In this document: piece after piece, positions 36,831 through 44,982 of the stretch | How the letters are laid out: each line of letters begins with the position of its first letter | Numbering within the stretch: the stretch's first letter is position 1 | Source of the DNA: JAQBQZ01 sp964406475 | Lineage (GTDB): Bacteria; Patescibacteriota; Minisyncoccia; Phycocordibacterales; CAIRYW01 | NCBI GenBank assembly: GCA_964406475.1 | Contig: CAYORS010000001.1 | Span: 43,176-107,175, forward strand | Direction of reading: 5' to 3' | Length of the DNA stretch: 64,000 bases | Program-made: the position numbers and the translations under genes | The notes under the pieces: generated by a model | What the model saw: the letters and a program-made list of their open reading frames with translations, nothing else | Told to the model about the DNA's origin: nothing | Database searches by the model: none

Positions 36831-39206
36831 ATGCCTCAAAATCCTAAAAAAACCCTCGTTCTTCTTGATACTCATGCGATTATTCATCGTGCGTATCATG
36901 CGCTTCCAGACTTTGCTTCAAGCAAGGGAGAGCCGACAGGTGCACTCTACGGACTTTGTCTTATGCTTTTTCGAATCATAGATGACTTTCATCCTGATTA
37001 TATTGTTGCAACGTTTGATCTACCTAAGCCCACATATCGTCATGAAGCATATGAGGGCTACAAAGCGGGTCGTAAGAAAACCGATGATGCGCTCGTTCTC
37101 CAGCTTAAAAAAGCACACGAAGTATTCGAAGCTTTTAATATTCCTATGTATTCCAAGGAGGGGTTTGAAGCGGATGATATGTTGGGGACAATAGTCGAAG
37201 AGACCAAAACAATCAAAGGCCTCCACATTATCATTGCTTCAGGGGATATGGACACAATGCAACTTGTCGACAATGAGCATATCCAGGTTTTTACTTTGCG
37301 CAAAGGGGTAAAAGACACCATTCTCTATGGTGAAAAAGAAATATTCGAGCGATTTGGCTTTCGTCCTGCTCAGCTCACAGACTACAAAGGTCTTCGAGGG
37401 GATACGTCAGACAATATTATAGGTATAAAGGGTATAGGGGAGAAAACAGCAACAACTCTCATTCAAGAATTCGGCACTATAGAAAATATGTATGAAGAGA
37501 TAGAAAAAGGGAACAAAGAACGATTCAAAAAAATAGGTGTGACAGACAGAATCTATAATCTTATTGCAGACAATAAAGATGAAGCACTTTTTTCAAAAAT
37601 GCTTGCAACAATTAGGAGAGATGCTCCTATTGATTTTGTTTTTCCAACACGATCTTTTCAAGAAAACCTTGAACCACTCAAAGTCAAAAAACTTTTAAGC
37701 GAACTCGAGTTTCGTAGTCTCATTGCAAAAGTGGATACATTAAGCGGTAGTGTGGTAATAGATGAAGATGTGATTTCAAAAACACCACCACACAGCGATT
37801 TTAATGTGAGTGAAGAAGATATAGAAAAATACAAAATTGCCACATTTGTTCTCAATTCACAAATCTCAAATCCAGAGATATCAGATATTCTTGCATATTC
37901 ACTTCACAGTGACATACACGATGCAATGCAGAATATCGACAAAGAGATTACAAAACAAAATCTCGACACAGTTCTTTGTGATATTGAAATACCCCTCATT
38001 CCAATTATCAAACGAATGCATAATGTGGGTATTGCGATAGATAAAGGTTATATGATGAGACTTTCAAAAGAGTATCACAATAATCTCAATACAATCGATC
38101 AAAAGATTTATGGACTTGTTGGTAAGGAGTTCAATATTGATTCACCAAAACAGCTCGGTGTTATACTTTTTGATGACCTTAAACTTGTGGGTAAGAATAT
38201 GAAAAAAACAGCCGGAGGTGCCAAATCAACAAAAGAAAGTGAACTTGAAAAACTCAAAGACTTGCATCCGGTTGTGCCTCTTATTATGGAACATAGAGAA
38301 CTTTCAAAACTCCTCAGTACTTATATTGATGTTATCCCTACACTTCTTGATGATAAAGAACGCCTACATCCCACATTTATTCAAACAGGAGCAGCAACAG
38401 GGAGAATGGCAAGCAAAGATCCTGGGGTTCAAAATATTCCTGTGAAAACTGAGATGGGGCGAGCAATACGTAATGGATTTGTTGCAGAAAAAGGATATAA
38501 GCTTTGCGCCTTTGACTATTCACAGATTGAGCTCCGTATTGCAGCAATACTTTCAGGTGATACGAAACTTCAGGGTGTTTTCAAAACAGGAGAAGATGCT
38601 CATGCAGGTGTGGCATCTCAGGTTTTTGGTGTGCCATTAGATGAAGTCACCAAGGATATGCGACGTAAGGCGAAGGCGATTAATTTTGGGATTCTTTATG
38701 GTATGGGTGTCAATGCATTGAAGCAAAATCTTGGAAGTACTCGTGAAGAAGCGCAGAAGTTTTATGATGATTATTTTAAAACATTTGCTACTTTGGCAGA
38801 GTATCTCGAGAATACCAAAAAAGACGCGGCAAAAAATGGTTTTGTAACAACAATGTATGGCAGGCGGAGGTACTTTGAAGGCATCAAATCAAAACTTCCA
38901 TTTATCCGTGCTGCGGCTGAGCGTATGGCTATTAATGCACCAATACAGGGGACTCAGGCAGATATTATGAAGATAGCAATGAGACAAATTGATGATGAAA
39001 TTAAAAAAGAGGATGCTTACCATAACGTGAGACTACTTCTACAGATTCATGATGAGCTTATCTATGAAATCAAGGAAGGTGAAGTAGAGAAGTGGAGTCA
39101 AAAAATAAAATCAATAATGGAATCTGTTTTAGATAAAGAAAAAACAAAAGGTGTGCCTATTATTGTAAATGCTTCAAGCGGAGAGAATTGGGGAGAGATG
39201 AAGTAA
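36831..39206 (+). CDS. polA: DNA polymerase I lacking a 3'-5' exonuclease domain
   Basis: 791 residues. 5'-3' exonuclease (FEN) domain about 1-290 with LLDTHAIIHRAYHA and EADDMLGT; polymerase palm/fingers about 400-791 with DYSQIELRIAAI, RRKAKAINFGILYGMG and QIHDELIYE. Between them only about 80 residues remain with no DxE motif, so the proofreading domain is absent rather than mutated. Functions in Okazaki fragment maturation and repair. Confidence 0.95.
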   Translation: MPQNPKKTLVLLDTHAIIHRAYHALPDFASSKGEPTGALYGLCLMLFRIIDDFHPDYIVATFDLPKPTYRHEAYEGYKAGRKKTDDALVLQLKKAHEVFEAFNIPMYSKEGFEADDMLGTIVEETKTIKGLHIIIASGDMDTMQLVDNEHIQVFTLRKGVKDTILYGEKEIFERFGFRPAQLTDYKGLRGDTSDNIIGIKGIGEKTATTLIQEFGTIENMYEEIEKGNKERFKKIGVTDRIYNLIADNKDEALFSKMLATIRRDAPIDFVFPTRSFQENLEPLKVKKLLSELEFRSLIAKVDTLSGSVVIDEDVISKTPPHSDFNVSEEDIEKYKIATFVLNSQISNPEISDILAYSLHSDIHDAMQNIDKEITKQNLDTVLCDIEIPLIPIIKRMHNVGIAIDKGYMMRLSKEYHNNLNTIDQKIYGLVGKEFNIDSPKQLGVILFDDLKLVGKNMKKTAGGAKSTKESELEKLKDLHPVVPLIMEHRELSKLLSTYIDVIPTLLDDKERLHPTFIQTGAATGRMASKDPGVQNIPVKTEMGRAIRNGFVAEKGYKLCAFDYSQIELRIAAILSGDTKLQGVFKTGEDAHAGVASQVFGVPLDEVTKDMRRKAKAINFGILYGMGVNALKQNLGSTREEAQKFYDDYFKTFATLAEYLENTKKDAAKNGFVTTMYGRRRYFEGIKSKLPFIRAAAERMAINAPIQGTQADIMKIAMRQIDDEIKKEDAYHNVRLLLQIHDELIYEIKEGEVEKWSQKIKSIMESVLDKEKTKGVPIIVNASSGENWGEMK

Positions 39207-39293
39207 GAATACACTAGCACTATTGATTTTATTGCTGAATTATGGTTTTATTACTTTGATAAAGCTCATTCAATCCTCAACCAATCCTTGCAT

Positions 39294-39770
39294 ATGATAA
39301 TCAGTGTCAACCGTGCACTTGTAGCCCCGTATCCAAAATGGGTAACAGCATTCCGTGAACCAGAACTTCAACATCTAGGACCTGCGAAGTTTGATCCTCA
39401 GAAGTTGGAAAAAATGTCCTGTGCTAATCCACAAGATCTGCACTATATCTCGGATGTCTATAAACATCTAAACCAAAATGGTCTTCTTGCTCGATGTCTA
39501 ACACTGCTTGATGGGCAGGCAATTATTGATCAGATGAGATTGGTGGATTTCCAGGCCACTTTTCAAGAGTGTGTTGATCTTTTTGATCGTCGCAGAATCT
39601 ATCTTTTTGGCTCGGCCGTTTCTGCCTCAAATGGTCAAGGATATTTCTTACCGTTTGTTGATGGTTCTACTGATGCACCAAATCTTACACTTAACTGGAC
39701 TCAGTTTGGTGAGTTTGGTGATACGCCCGCTTCTTGGGTTTTACCTTGCATCCGCCTTCATGCAGCCTAA
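39294..39770 (+). CDS. hypothetical protein
   Basis: 158 residues from ATG 39294 (MIISVNRALVAPYPKWV); TTG 39288 is an alternative. Soluble, no TM. No domain recognised; Trp/Tyr/Phe-rich C-terminal half (NLTLNWTQFGEFGDTPASW). Single-gene unit ending at a terminator, like the orphan genes at 21 and 472. Confidence 0.6.
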   Translation: MIISVNRALVAPYPKWVTAFREPELQHLGPAKFDPQKLEKMSCANPQDLHYISDVYKHLNQNGLLARCLTLLDGQAIIDQMRLVDFQATFQECVDLFDRRRIYLFGSAVSASNGQGYFLPFVDGSTDAPNLTLNWTQFGEFGDTPASWVLPCIRLHAA

Positions 39771-39777
39771 CCCATTC

Positions 39778-39808
39778 CTCACATAAACTATGTTTGTGTG
39801 AGTTTTTT
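39778..39808 (+). terminator. intrinsic terminator
   Basis: 11-bp stem CTCACATAAAC / GTTTGTGTGAG with a 3-nt loop, then TTTTTT. Confidence 0.85.
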
Positions 39809-39837
39809 ATTTACTTTCTCCTTTTCTCATTCTCATT

Positions 39838-39843
39838 TATACT
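39838..39843 (+). promoter_or_regulatory. -10 box TATACT, start codon 6 bp downstream
   Basis: TATACT followed by 6 nt and ATG 39850. Confidence 0.6.
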
Positions 39844-39849
39844 TATCCT

Positions 39850-40566
39850 ATGATTTATTTTTACTACGGCACTGACCGAGAAAAAATCCAAAAAACAACA
39901 AAGGCAACTTTTGAAGCACTTCAAAAAAAGAAGCCAGATGCTTCTTTTGTGTCTTTTGACGGTGAGACTGTGACAGAGGATCTACTCCAAGAGATAACCT
40001 CATCTCAAGGGCTTTTTGAACGAAAGGTTGTAGCAAAGATTGCAGATGTGCTCGAAAATAAAGATAAGGGTGAGCTTATTTTGAAATTTCTCAAAGAGAT
40101 GAAAGAGACAGACAATATAATTGTCTGGTCTGAAGGTGACGTCAACAAAGCTGCACTTGATAAGATAAAAAAATATGCAGAAAAGGTAGAAGAGTTTGGT
40201 ACAAAACAAAAAGCAGAAAAAAACTTTCCACGCATTTTTAAAATGACCGATGCGCTAGGGGAGAGAGATAGGAAGAAAGCATGGATGCTTTTTATGGAAG
40301 AGATAAACATAGGTACAGCAGCAGAAGAAATACACGGTACGCTCTTTTGGCAAATCAAATCGATTCTTATCACCCAAAAAACAAAGACCCCAAGCGAGTC
40401 AGGACTCAATCCTTATGTCTACAGCAAAGCAAAAAGTTTTGCCAAAAAATGGAGCGAAAAAGAGCTCTATAGCGCACTTGAAAAGCTTGTTGATATGTAT
40501 CATAAGGCACATAGAGGCGAGATAGATTTTGCGACAGAGCTCGAGGTGTTTGTTCTCAAGGTGTGA
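39850..40566 (+). CDS. holA: DNA polymerase III delta subunit-like (HolA)
   Basis: 238 residues (usual about 340). Begins with YFYYGTDREKIQK, equivalent to the FLxGxD motif of HolA, followed by SSQGLFERKVVAKI and the helical C-terminal collar region (GTLFWQIKSILI). Clamp-loader wrench subunit opening the beta clamp. Shortened, as are several replication proteins here. Often found next to rpsT; here rpsT is 5 kb away. Confidence 0.8.
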   Translation: MIYFYYGTDREKIQKTTKATFEALQKKKPDASFVSFDGETVTEDLLQEITSSQGLFERKVVAKIADVLENKDKGELILKFLKEMKETDNIIVWSEGDVNKAALDKIKKYAEKVEEFGTKQKAEKNFPRIFKMTDALGERDRKKAWMLFMEEINIGTAAEEIHGTLFWQIKSILITQKTKTPSESGLNPYVYSKAKSFAKKWSEKELYSALEKLVDMYHKAHRGEIDFATELEVFVLKV

Positions 40567-40577
40567 TTGAGAGAAAT

Positions 40578-40606
40578 AAAAAAGACTAATCCGTGAGGAT
40601 TAGTCT
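40578..40606 (-). terminator. terminator for the minus-strand membrane protein
   Basis: 10-bp stem AGACTAATCC / GGATTAGTCT with GTGA loop; the T-run (complement of AAATAAAAA) is on the minus strand. Confidence 0.8.
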
Positions 40607-40644
40607 GCGAAAAATTCCCTTTACCTTATATATTTGGTCTTTCG

Positions 40645-40950
40645 TTATTTATGTTTCGTGTGGGGAAAGTTACAGTCCATGTATATAAGACCAAAGAATG
40701 CGGTAATCATCACAAAGAACATGAAAGGGAGTAGAAAAAATACTCCCATTGTCATTGGTCTTGTAGTGATGGACACTACGATTGCAAGAATGCTTGTAAC
40801 GAATATGCACGCATTAAAGAAAAAGATGATAATCTGTTTTCCTGCGTGGCAGGTGTATGTCTTGTATGGCATTTGGGCCACACTGATTATTCCTTCGATT
40901 ACTTCTTCAAACCAAAGGTAGACAAGGATGATAAGGTGCAATAGTTTCAT
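40645..40950 (-). CDS. small membrane protein, three TM segments
   Basis: 101 residues with hydrophobic segments at about 5-25, 40-62 and 66-92. No family recognised. Supported as a gene by the minus-strand terminator just downstream (40578-40606) and by a TAATAT-like hexamer about 10 bp before ATG. The antisense ORF on the plus strand lacks such signals. Confidence 0.6.
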   Translation of the reverse strand: MKLLHLIILVYLWFEEVIEGIISVAQMPYKTYTCHAGKQIIIFFFNACIFVTSILAIVVSITTRPMTMGVFFLLPFMFFVMITAFFGLIYMDCNFPHTKHK

Positions 40951-40992
40951 AACTAAGGATATATTACTTAGTTTTTTGTAAAAGTAAATTAA

Positions 40993-41075
40993 TTCCCAGG
41001 AGTCGAACTTCTGGGGTGGGGGGACAGTAGGATGTCGATCATTACATGACCAGTACGCCTTTCGGCTAAAATTTT
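40993..41075 (-). pseudogene. tRNA-like relic with T-arm
   Basis: On the minus strand AGTTCGACTC flanked by CCCAG/CTGGG looks like a T-arm, preceded by an AGCCGAAAGGC D-arm-like stretch. The anticodon arm (ATGT / ACAT around 8 nt) and variable region (CCCCCC) do not fold properly and no acceptor stem forms. The plus-strand AGTACGCCTTTCGG (41053-41066) resembles the core of the repeat units to its right, so it may be a decayed unit of that family. Confidence 0.3.
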
Positions 41076-41120
41076 CTTGAAATCAATTTAAGGCTCAAAA
41101 GTTTTTCGATTCGCAAATAC

Positions 41121-41222
41121 AATTAATAGGATCGCGAGTACGCTTATCGACCCTTACAGGGTGGGGTATATTGGTGCACTTTGTGGTCACGAATATTTTG
41201 CTTATTGTCTCTTGCTTGGGCG
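41121..41222 (+). repeat. tRNA-mirror element, locus A unit 1
   Basis: Plus-strand reading: core GCGAGTACGCTTATCGACCC with CCCTTACAGGG hairpin, ending GCTTGGGCGCA, the acceptor sequence of the neighbouring tRNA-Lys without CCA. The core is identical over 20 nt to the complement of 46063-46085 beside the tRNA-Arg. TGTGGTCAC occurs twice (41180s and 41228s). Confidence 0.6.
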
Positions 41223-41266
41223 CAGGGTGTGGTCACACATAAATTTCTACTGAAATTTTGCGATTC

Positions 41267-41427
41267 AATTAGTAGGACCGCGAGTACGCTTATCGCCCTC
41301 GACTAAATTCTGCTACCCGCAGAATTTGTCTGGGCACCAGCTCGTCTGTTTCTGAAGCTTCAGAAACATGACTTCGCTGTTCGATTCCTACACGCAGGCA
41401 AAATTGTTTGCCTGCTTGGGCGCACCA
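41267..41427 (+). repeat. tRNA-mirror element, locus A unit 2
   Basis: Starts AATTAGTAGGACC then GCGAGTACGCTTATCGCCC. Three perfect hairpins follow: AAATTCTGC/GCAGAATTT (41305-41327), GTTTCTGAAG/CTTCAGAAAC (41348-41367) and GCAGGCAAA/TTTGCCTGC (41394-41415). The last is inserted exactly between GTTCGATTCCTAC (41379-41391) and TGGGCGCACCA (41417-41427), which are contiguous in the real tRNA-Lys on the opposite strand. Confidence 0.65.
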
Positions 41428-41472
41428 AAAATAAAACACCCGTTTGAGGGTGTTTTATTTTTGGTGCGCCCA
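41417..41472. repeat. perfect 25-bp palindrome mirroring the tRNA-Lys 3' end
   Basis: Arms 41417-41441 and 41448-41472, 25 of 25 paired, 6-nt loop GTTTGA. The right arm contains the last 11 nt of tRNA-Lys (including encoded CCA) plus its downstream flank; the left arm is an inverted copy. It may also serve as a terminator for both directions (A/T-rich inner half). Confidence 0.85.
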
Positions 41473-41537
41473 GTAGGAATCGAACCTACGACCCTCTCCT
41501 TAAAAGGGAGCTGCTCTACCGACTGAGCTATGGGCGC
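41462..41537 (-). tRNA. tRNA-Lys (anticodon UUU)
   Basis: 76 nt with encoded CCA. Acceptor GCGCCCA/TGGGCGC, D-stem GCTC/GAGC, anticodon loop CTTTTAA, T-stem GTAGG/CCTAC with TTCGATT loop. The 27-43 pair is G-A. Its 3' end forms the right arm of the palindrome at 41417-41472. Confidence 0.97.
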
Positions 41538-41591
41538 AAAATATTTGTTATGCAAATATAAATGAAAATATATCAAAAAATTAGAAAAAGT

Positions 41592-41996
41592 CTAGATGCC
41601 TTTGAGTTGGAGATCAAAACCAAAGTACCCAGATCCAAGAAAGAAAAGGCATACAAGAAGCAAAAGAAGAAAGAAATCTCGTTCTTTCAGTTCCTTTTTT
41701 TCATAAAAACCTATAATAATTATGCACATAAAAAGTATTGTCCATATAAAAGCAATCATTTGAGTGAGTATTCCCATAAGAAGCATAGTACCCGACAAGA
41801 GCTCTCCGATACAAAAAACATAAGCAAAAAGTGTGTAGGGTTTGAGATTGGTTTTTGTAAAAAAAGAGCACACCCTCATCCATTCTTCTGTGATGTGTTT
41901 GTATCCAAAATAAAAAAGATATACACCTACGGTGGTCCGGATAAGGAACGGTGCCATTTGACTTACTTCTCCTATGTATGGGAATATGTTTTGCAT
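41592..41996 (-). CDS. DoxX-like membrane protein
   Basis: 134 residues from ATG 41996 (MQNIFPYIGEVSQMAPFLIR), chosen because TAATAT lies 8 bp before it and the longer frame is antisense to the methyltransferase. Four TM segments with ..RTTVGVYLFYFGYKHI and GELLSGTMLLMGILTQ as in DoxX/DoxD proteins (quinone- or thiol-linked redox). Divergent from the methyltransferase gene. Confidence 0.75.
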   Translation of the reverse strand: MQNIFPYIGEVSQMAPFLIRTTVGVYLFYFGYKHITEEWMRVCSFFTKTNLKPYTLFAYVFCIGELLSGTMLLMGILTQMIAFIWTILFMCIIIIGFYEKKELKERDFFLLLLLVCLFFLGSGYFGFDLQLKGI

Positions 41997-42018
41997 ATAA
42001 AGACATATTACACATACA

Positions 42019-42501
42019 ATGACCAAAGGCAAGACAAATTTTTTTGTTATTCTCGATAATATACGAAGTAAGCAAAACGTCGGATCGATATTTCGGACGG
42101 CAGAGTGTGTGGGGATTTCTAAAATCTTTCTTTGTGGAACCACTCCAATACCGATTGATAAGTTTGGGCGAGAGGTGTCTGAGATTGCCAAAACTGCTCT
42201 CGGAGCAGAAAAGACAGTCGCTTGGGAATATGTGAAAAGTACAGCAAAAGCAATCAAAATTCTCAAAAAATATGCATATCATATTATTGCAATCGAACAA
42301 GCGAAAAATGCGATAGATTACAAAAAAATTAAAATCACAAAAGACACAGCTTTTGTTTTGGGTAATGAAGTGGAGGGTGTGGAGAAGAATGTTTTAAAAT
42401 TGTGTGATGTTATTGCAGAGATACCAATGCAAGGACAGAAAGAATCTTTGAATGTTTCTGTGGCAACAGGTGTTGCACTTTTTCGGATGTTGAATGTTTG
42501 A
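42019..42501 (+). CDS. SpoU/TrmH family RNA 2'-O-methyltransferase
   Basis: 160 residues, SPOUT fold. Motif 1 NIRSKQNVGSIFRTAE, motif 2 AFVLGNEVEGV, motif 3 IPMQGQKESLNVSVATGVAL. Substrate (rRNA or tRNA ribose) cannot be told. No N-terminal RNA-binding extension. Its 3' end meets the convergent pseudouridine synthase with 1 bp between stops. Confidence 0.9.
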   Translation: MTKGKTNFFVILDNIRSKQNVGSIFRTAECVGISKIFLCGTTPIPIDKFGREVSEIAKTALGAEKTVAWEYVKSTAKAIKILKKYAYHIIAIEQAKNAIDYKKIKITKDTAFVLGNEVEGVEKNVLKLCDVIAEIPMQGQKESLNVSVATGVALFRMLNV

Positions 42502-42502
42502 A

Positions 42503-43222
42503 TTATTTATTCATTTGAAGATCATTCAGAAAATGTTGAAGATCTTCTCCTGTGATTCTTCTGATGCCATTTTCTTTAAGGTTACCTAGTTCTATATTCA
42601 TTATGCGCACACGCATAAGATCGGTAACTTCATTGCGGAGTGCTTCTACCATACGTCTAATCTGTCTTTTTTTGCCTTCTGTAATCACAAGAGAAAACTT
42701 TTTTTGCCCAAGTATTTTTGCAAGACAGGGTTTTGTGGTATATGTTTTTTTGCTGTAATCTTCTTTAATAGTCACACCTTTTTCGATTGAGCGGATGAAT
42801 TTTTCATCGATTTTGAGTTTTGTTTGAACGATATATTCTTTCTCGTGATTTTCTTCCGGGTTCAAAAGTTGCTTGGTGATACGTCCGTCATTGGTCAGGA
42901 TAATGAGTCCGTGTGAATCCTTGTCGAGTCGTCCAATAGGGAAGACCTTTGCACCATCGGTACGACCTTTGACCATTTTTTGGATATCAAAATCGCTGCC
43001 TTTGGCAGAGTGGGAGAGTACATCTTTGGGTTTGTTGTAGGCAAAATAAAGCGTCCCAATATCGTTTTTATCTTTTTTGACTGTGATCGTATCTGCTTCA
43101 CATACACTATCACCCAAAACAGCAATACGGCCATTAATGAGCACACGTTTTGCTTTAATCATTTCATCTGCTTTACGGCGAGATGCGATGTTTTTGTCGG
43201 CAAGGTATTTGTTGATTCTCAT
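42503..43222 (-). CDS. RsuA/RluB/RluF family pseudouridine synthase
   Basis: 239 residues from ATG 43222 (MRINKYLADKNIASRRKADE), 7 bp after a TATATT. S4 RNA-binding domain (1-60), then the catalytic domain with GRLDKDSHGLIILTND (catalytic Asp) and KKRQIRRMVEA. Modifies rRNA uridines; exact site unknown. Confidence 0.92.
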   Translation of the reverse strand: MRINKYLADKNIASRRKADEMIKAKRVLINGRIAVLGDSVCEADTITVKKDKNDIGTLYFAYNKPKDVLSHSAKGSDFDIQKMVKGRTDGAKVFPIGRLDKDSHGLIILTNDGRITKQLLNPEENHEKEYIVQTKLKIDEKFIRSIEKGVTIKEDYSKKTYTTKPCLAKILGQKKFSLVITEGKKRQIRRMVEALRNEVTDLMRVRIMNIELGNLKENGIRRITGEDLQHFLNDLQMNK

Positions 43223-43299
43223 AAATCTAAATATACCACAGACTTGATTTTTGGATAGAAGAAGAGTAGATTGTGTGATGGTTATCAAGCCAATTAATT

Positions 43300-43401
43300 A
43301 TGCGCCTTCCAAAGTATGTTTACCAATCTCGTATCAACATGATGACAACAGGATACCTCAATCGTCGTTTACCACACTCCTTTATGTTTCCACGTTGGTG
43401 A
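43300..43401 (+). CDS. possible 33-residue peptide in an independent unit
   Basis: ATG 43300 to TGA 43399-43401: a basic, Tyr/Arg-rich peptide beginning MRLPKYVYQSRIN. It precedes a good plus-strand terminator (43426-43452), which shows that something is transcribed here on the plus strand; an alternative frame from 43279 exists. Weak. Confidence 0.25.
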   Translation: MRLPKYVYQSRINMMTTGYLNRRLPHSFMFPRW

Positions 43402-43425
43402 TCTACAATTAGCACTTTCTTAAAA

Positions 43426-43452
43426 CTACCCTTTATTTCGGGTAGCTTTTTT
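43426..43452 (+). terminator. plus-strand terminator
   Basis: CTACCC / GGGTAG stem, 8-nt loop, then CTTTTTTA. Located in the 228-bp gap between rluF-like gene and mutM, both minus strand. Confidence 0.7.
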
Positions 43453-44365
43453 ATTTTTGATGGACAGGGCAGAAATGTACAGACCTTCCTTTTAATATAC
43501 GGCGGACAATAATCCCGGTGCAGTGCTTTTTTGGACAAGGAGAATCTGTTTTTTGGTAGACGTTATGTCTGCCTTGGAAGACACCTTTTTGCCCTGTAAT
43601 ATCACGATAATCACTTGTCGAGTCTCCTCCCAAAGCGACACCTTTTGCAAGAATTGTTTTTATGGATTTGTATAATAATTTTATATTGTTTTCTTCCAGA
43701 TCTTTTACTTTGATAAAAGGGTTTATGTTTGCATCAAAGAGTATTTCATCAGAATAAATATTGCCAATTCCAGAAATTATGTATGGATCAAGAAGAGTGG
43801 TTTTGATGGGAGTATTTTGTTTTTTTGTTAGTTGTTGTTTGAGGACTTTGTAAGTAAAGGATCTGTCCAAAGGTTCTGGACCAAGGTGGAGGAGGTGGGG
43901 GGATTTGGTTTCATCTTTTGTGTCAAAAAAAGTCACCTTTGCGAATTTGCGCACATCAGAAAGAACAAGATGTTTATGATTTGAGAGTGAAAAAACAAGA
44001 TGAATGTGTCGGTTGAATGGATTTGAGAGCGGACCATTTTTGTCTTCAGGTTCCCACGGATCTTTTTTGTTTTGAGTGTGTCTATATACACCATACAGAA
44101 GGTGTCCTGTCATCTTCATATGAATAAGCACCGTTTGTTGTGATGAGAGGCGAATGAGGATGTTTTTTGCTCGGCGTTTTGTTTCGAGTATTTTTGTACC
44201 GATAATATTTTTTTTGAATTGTCTAAAAAAAGTGGGATTTTTTATATTGTCTTTGCCTTTATGAAGGGGGCTTTTATAATCGGTCCACACATCAGTGATG
44301 GAAAGGTTTTTGGCGTATTTGTTTATTCCACGGACTGTTGTTTCTACTTCAGGAAGTTCGGGCAT
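43451..44365 (-). CDS. mutM: formamidopyrimidine-DNA glycosylase
   Basis: 304 residues. Removes 8-oxoguanine and FaPy lesions. N-terminal PELPEVET with catalytic Pro2/Glu3, H2TH region (GGDSTSDYRDITG nearby), and C-terminal zinc finger CPKKHC...HFCPVHQK, in which the last ligand is His rather than Cys (C-C-C-H). Precisely follows ruvA by 2 bp. Confidence 0.95.
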   Translation of the reverse strand: MPELPEVETTVRGINKYAKNLSITDVWTDYKSPLHKGKDNIKNPTFFRQFKKNIIGTKILETKRRAKNILIRLSSQQTVLIHMKMTGHLLYGVYRHTQNKKDPWEPEDKNGPLSNPFNRHIHLVFSLSNHKHLVLSDVRKFAKVTFFDTKDETKSPHLLHLGPEPLDRSFTYKVLKQQLTKKQNTPIKTTLLDPYIISGIGNIYSDEILFDANINPFIKVKDLEENNIKLLYKSIKTILAKGVALGGDSTSDYRDITGQKGVFQGRHNVYQKTDSPCPKKHCTGIIVRRILKGRSVHFCPVHQK

Positions 44366-44367
44366 AA

Positions 44368-44922
44368 TTATTTACTCAGCTCTTTGAGAGCCTGTTTGAT
44401 TTTTTCTTCAGTTGAGAGGTTATCTTCTATATGTGACAGTGTTGTACGGATCTGGTTTTGATTGAAGCCAAGTGCTTGGAGTGCCTCAAAAACATCAAGA
44501 TCGTATGATGTGTCTGTCATATCCTCTTTGATTTTACCTTTGAGCTCAAGAACAATTTTTTGGGCGTTCTTTTGTCCGATTCCTGAGATGCGTGTAAGAT
44601 GTCCTGTATCTCCAGTCTGAATAGCTTTTTTGAGGGTTGAAATACTTGAAACGTTCAATATACCTAGTGCTGTTTTTGGACCTATGCCCGATATACCAAT
44701 CAAAAGTTCAAAAAAATCCAAAGCATCTTCTGTCTCAAACCCATACAAATCAGACGCATCTTCACGGATAATATGATGAATCCAGAGGTCTTTTCTCTCT
44801 CCTTTGTTTATATTATTTAATATGTCATTTTGTACATATACTCGATATCCCACATCTCCTACCATAAGGACAATGTGTTTATCTGTTTTGTGTTCAACAC
44901 TACCTCGTAGTTTTGCAATCAT
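44368..44922 (-). CDS. ruvA: Holliday junction branch-migration subunit RuvA
   Basis: 184 residues from ATG 44922 (MIAKLRGSVEHKTD). Domain I OB fold, domain II with two helix-hairpin-helix motifs (LIGISGIGPKTALGIL and LTRISGIGQKNAQKIV), domain III short. TATACT lies 9 bp before ATG. The 36-codon upstream extension overlaps the divergent promoter and is rejected. Confidence 0.96.
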   Translation of the reverse strand: MIAKLRGSVEHKTDKHIVLMVGDVGYRVYVQNDILNNINKGERKDLWIHHIIREDASDLYGFETEDALDFFELLIGISGIGPKTALGILNVSSISTLKKAIQTGDTGHLTRISGIGQKNAQKIVLELKGKIKEDMTDTSYDLDVFEALQALGFNQNQIRTTLSHIEDNLSTEEKIKQALKELSK

Positions 44923-44982
44923 TATGTGGTAAGTATAAGTGAAATTGACGCTCAAATCCAGCCTTATTATAATAAGGCTATA

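Noticed and set aside
40634..40921. Plus-strand ORF antisense to the three-TM protein
   Set aside because: The terminator with its T-run and the hydrophobic pattern support the minus-strand gene.
41562..42059. 165-codon plus-strand ORF across the DoxX gene
   Set aside because: Lys-rich antisense artefact of a hydrophobic minus-strand gene.
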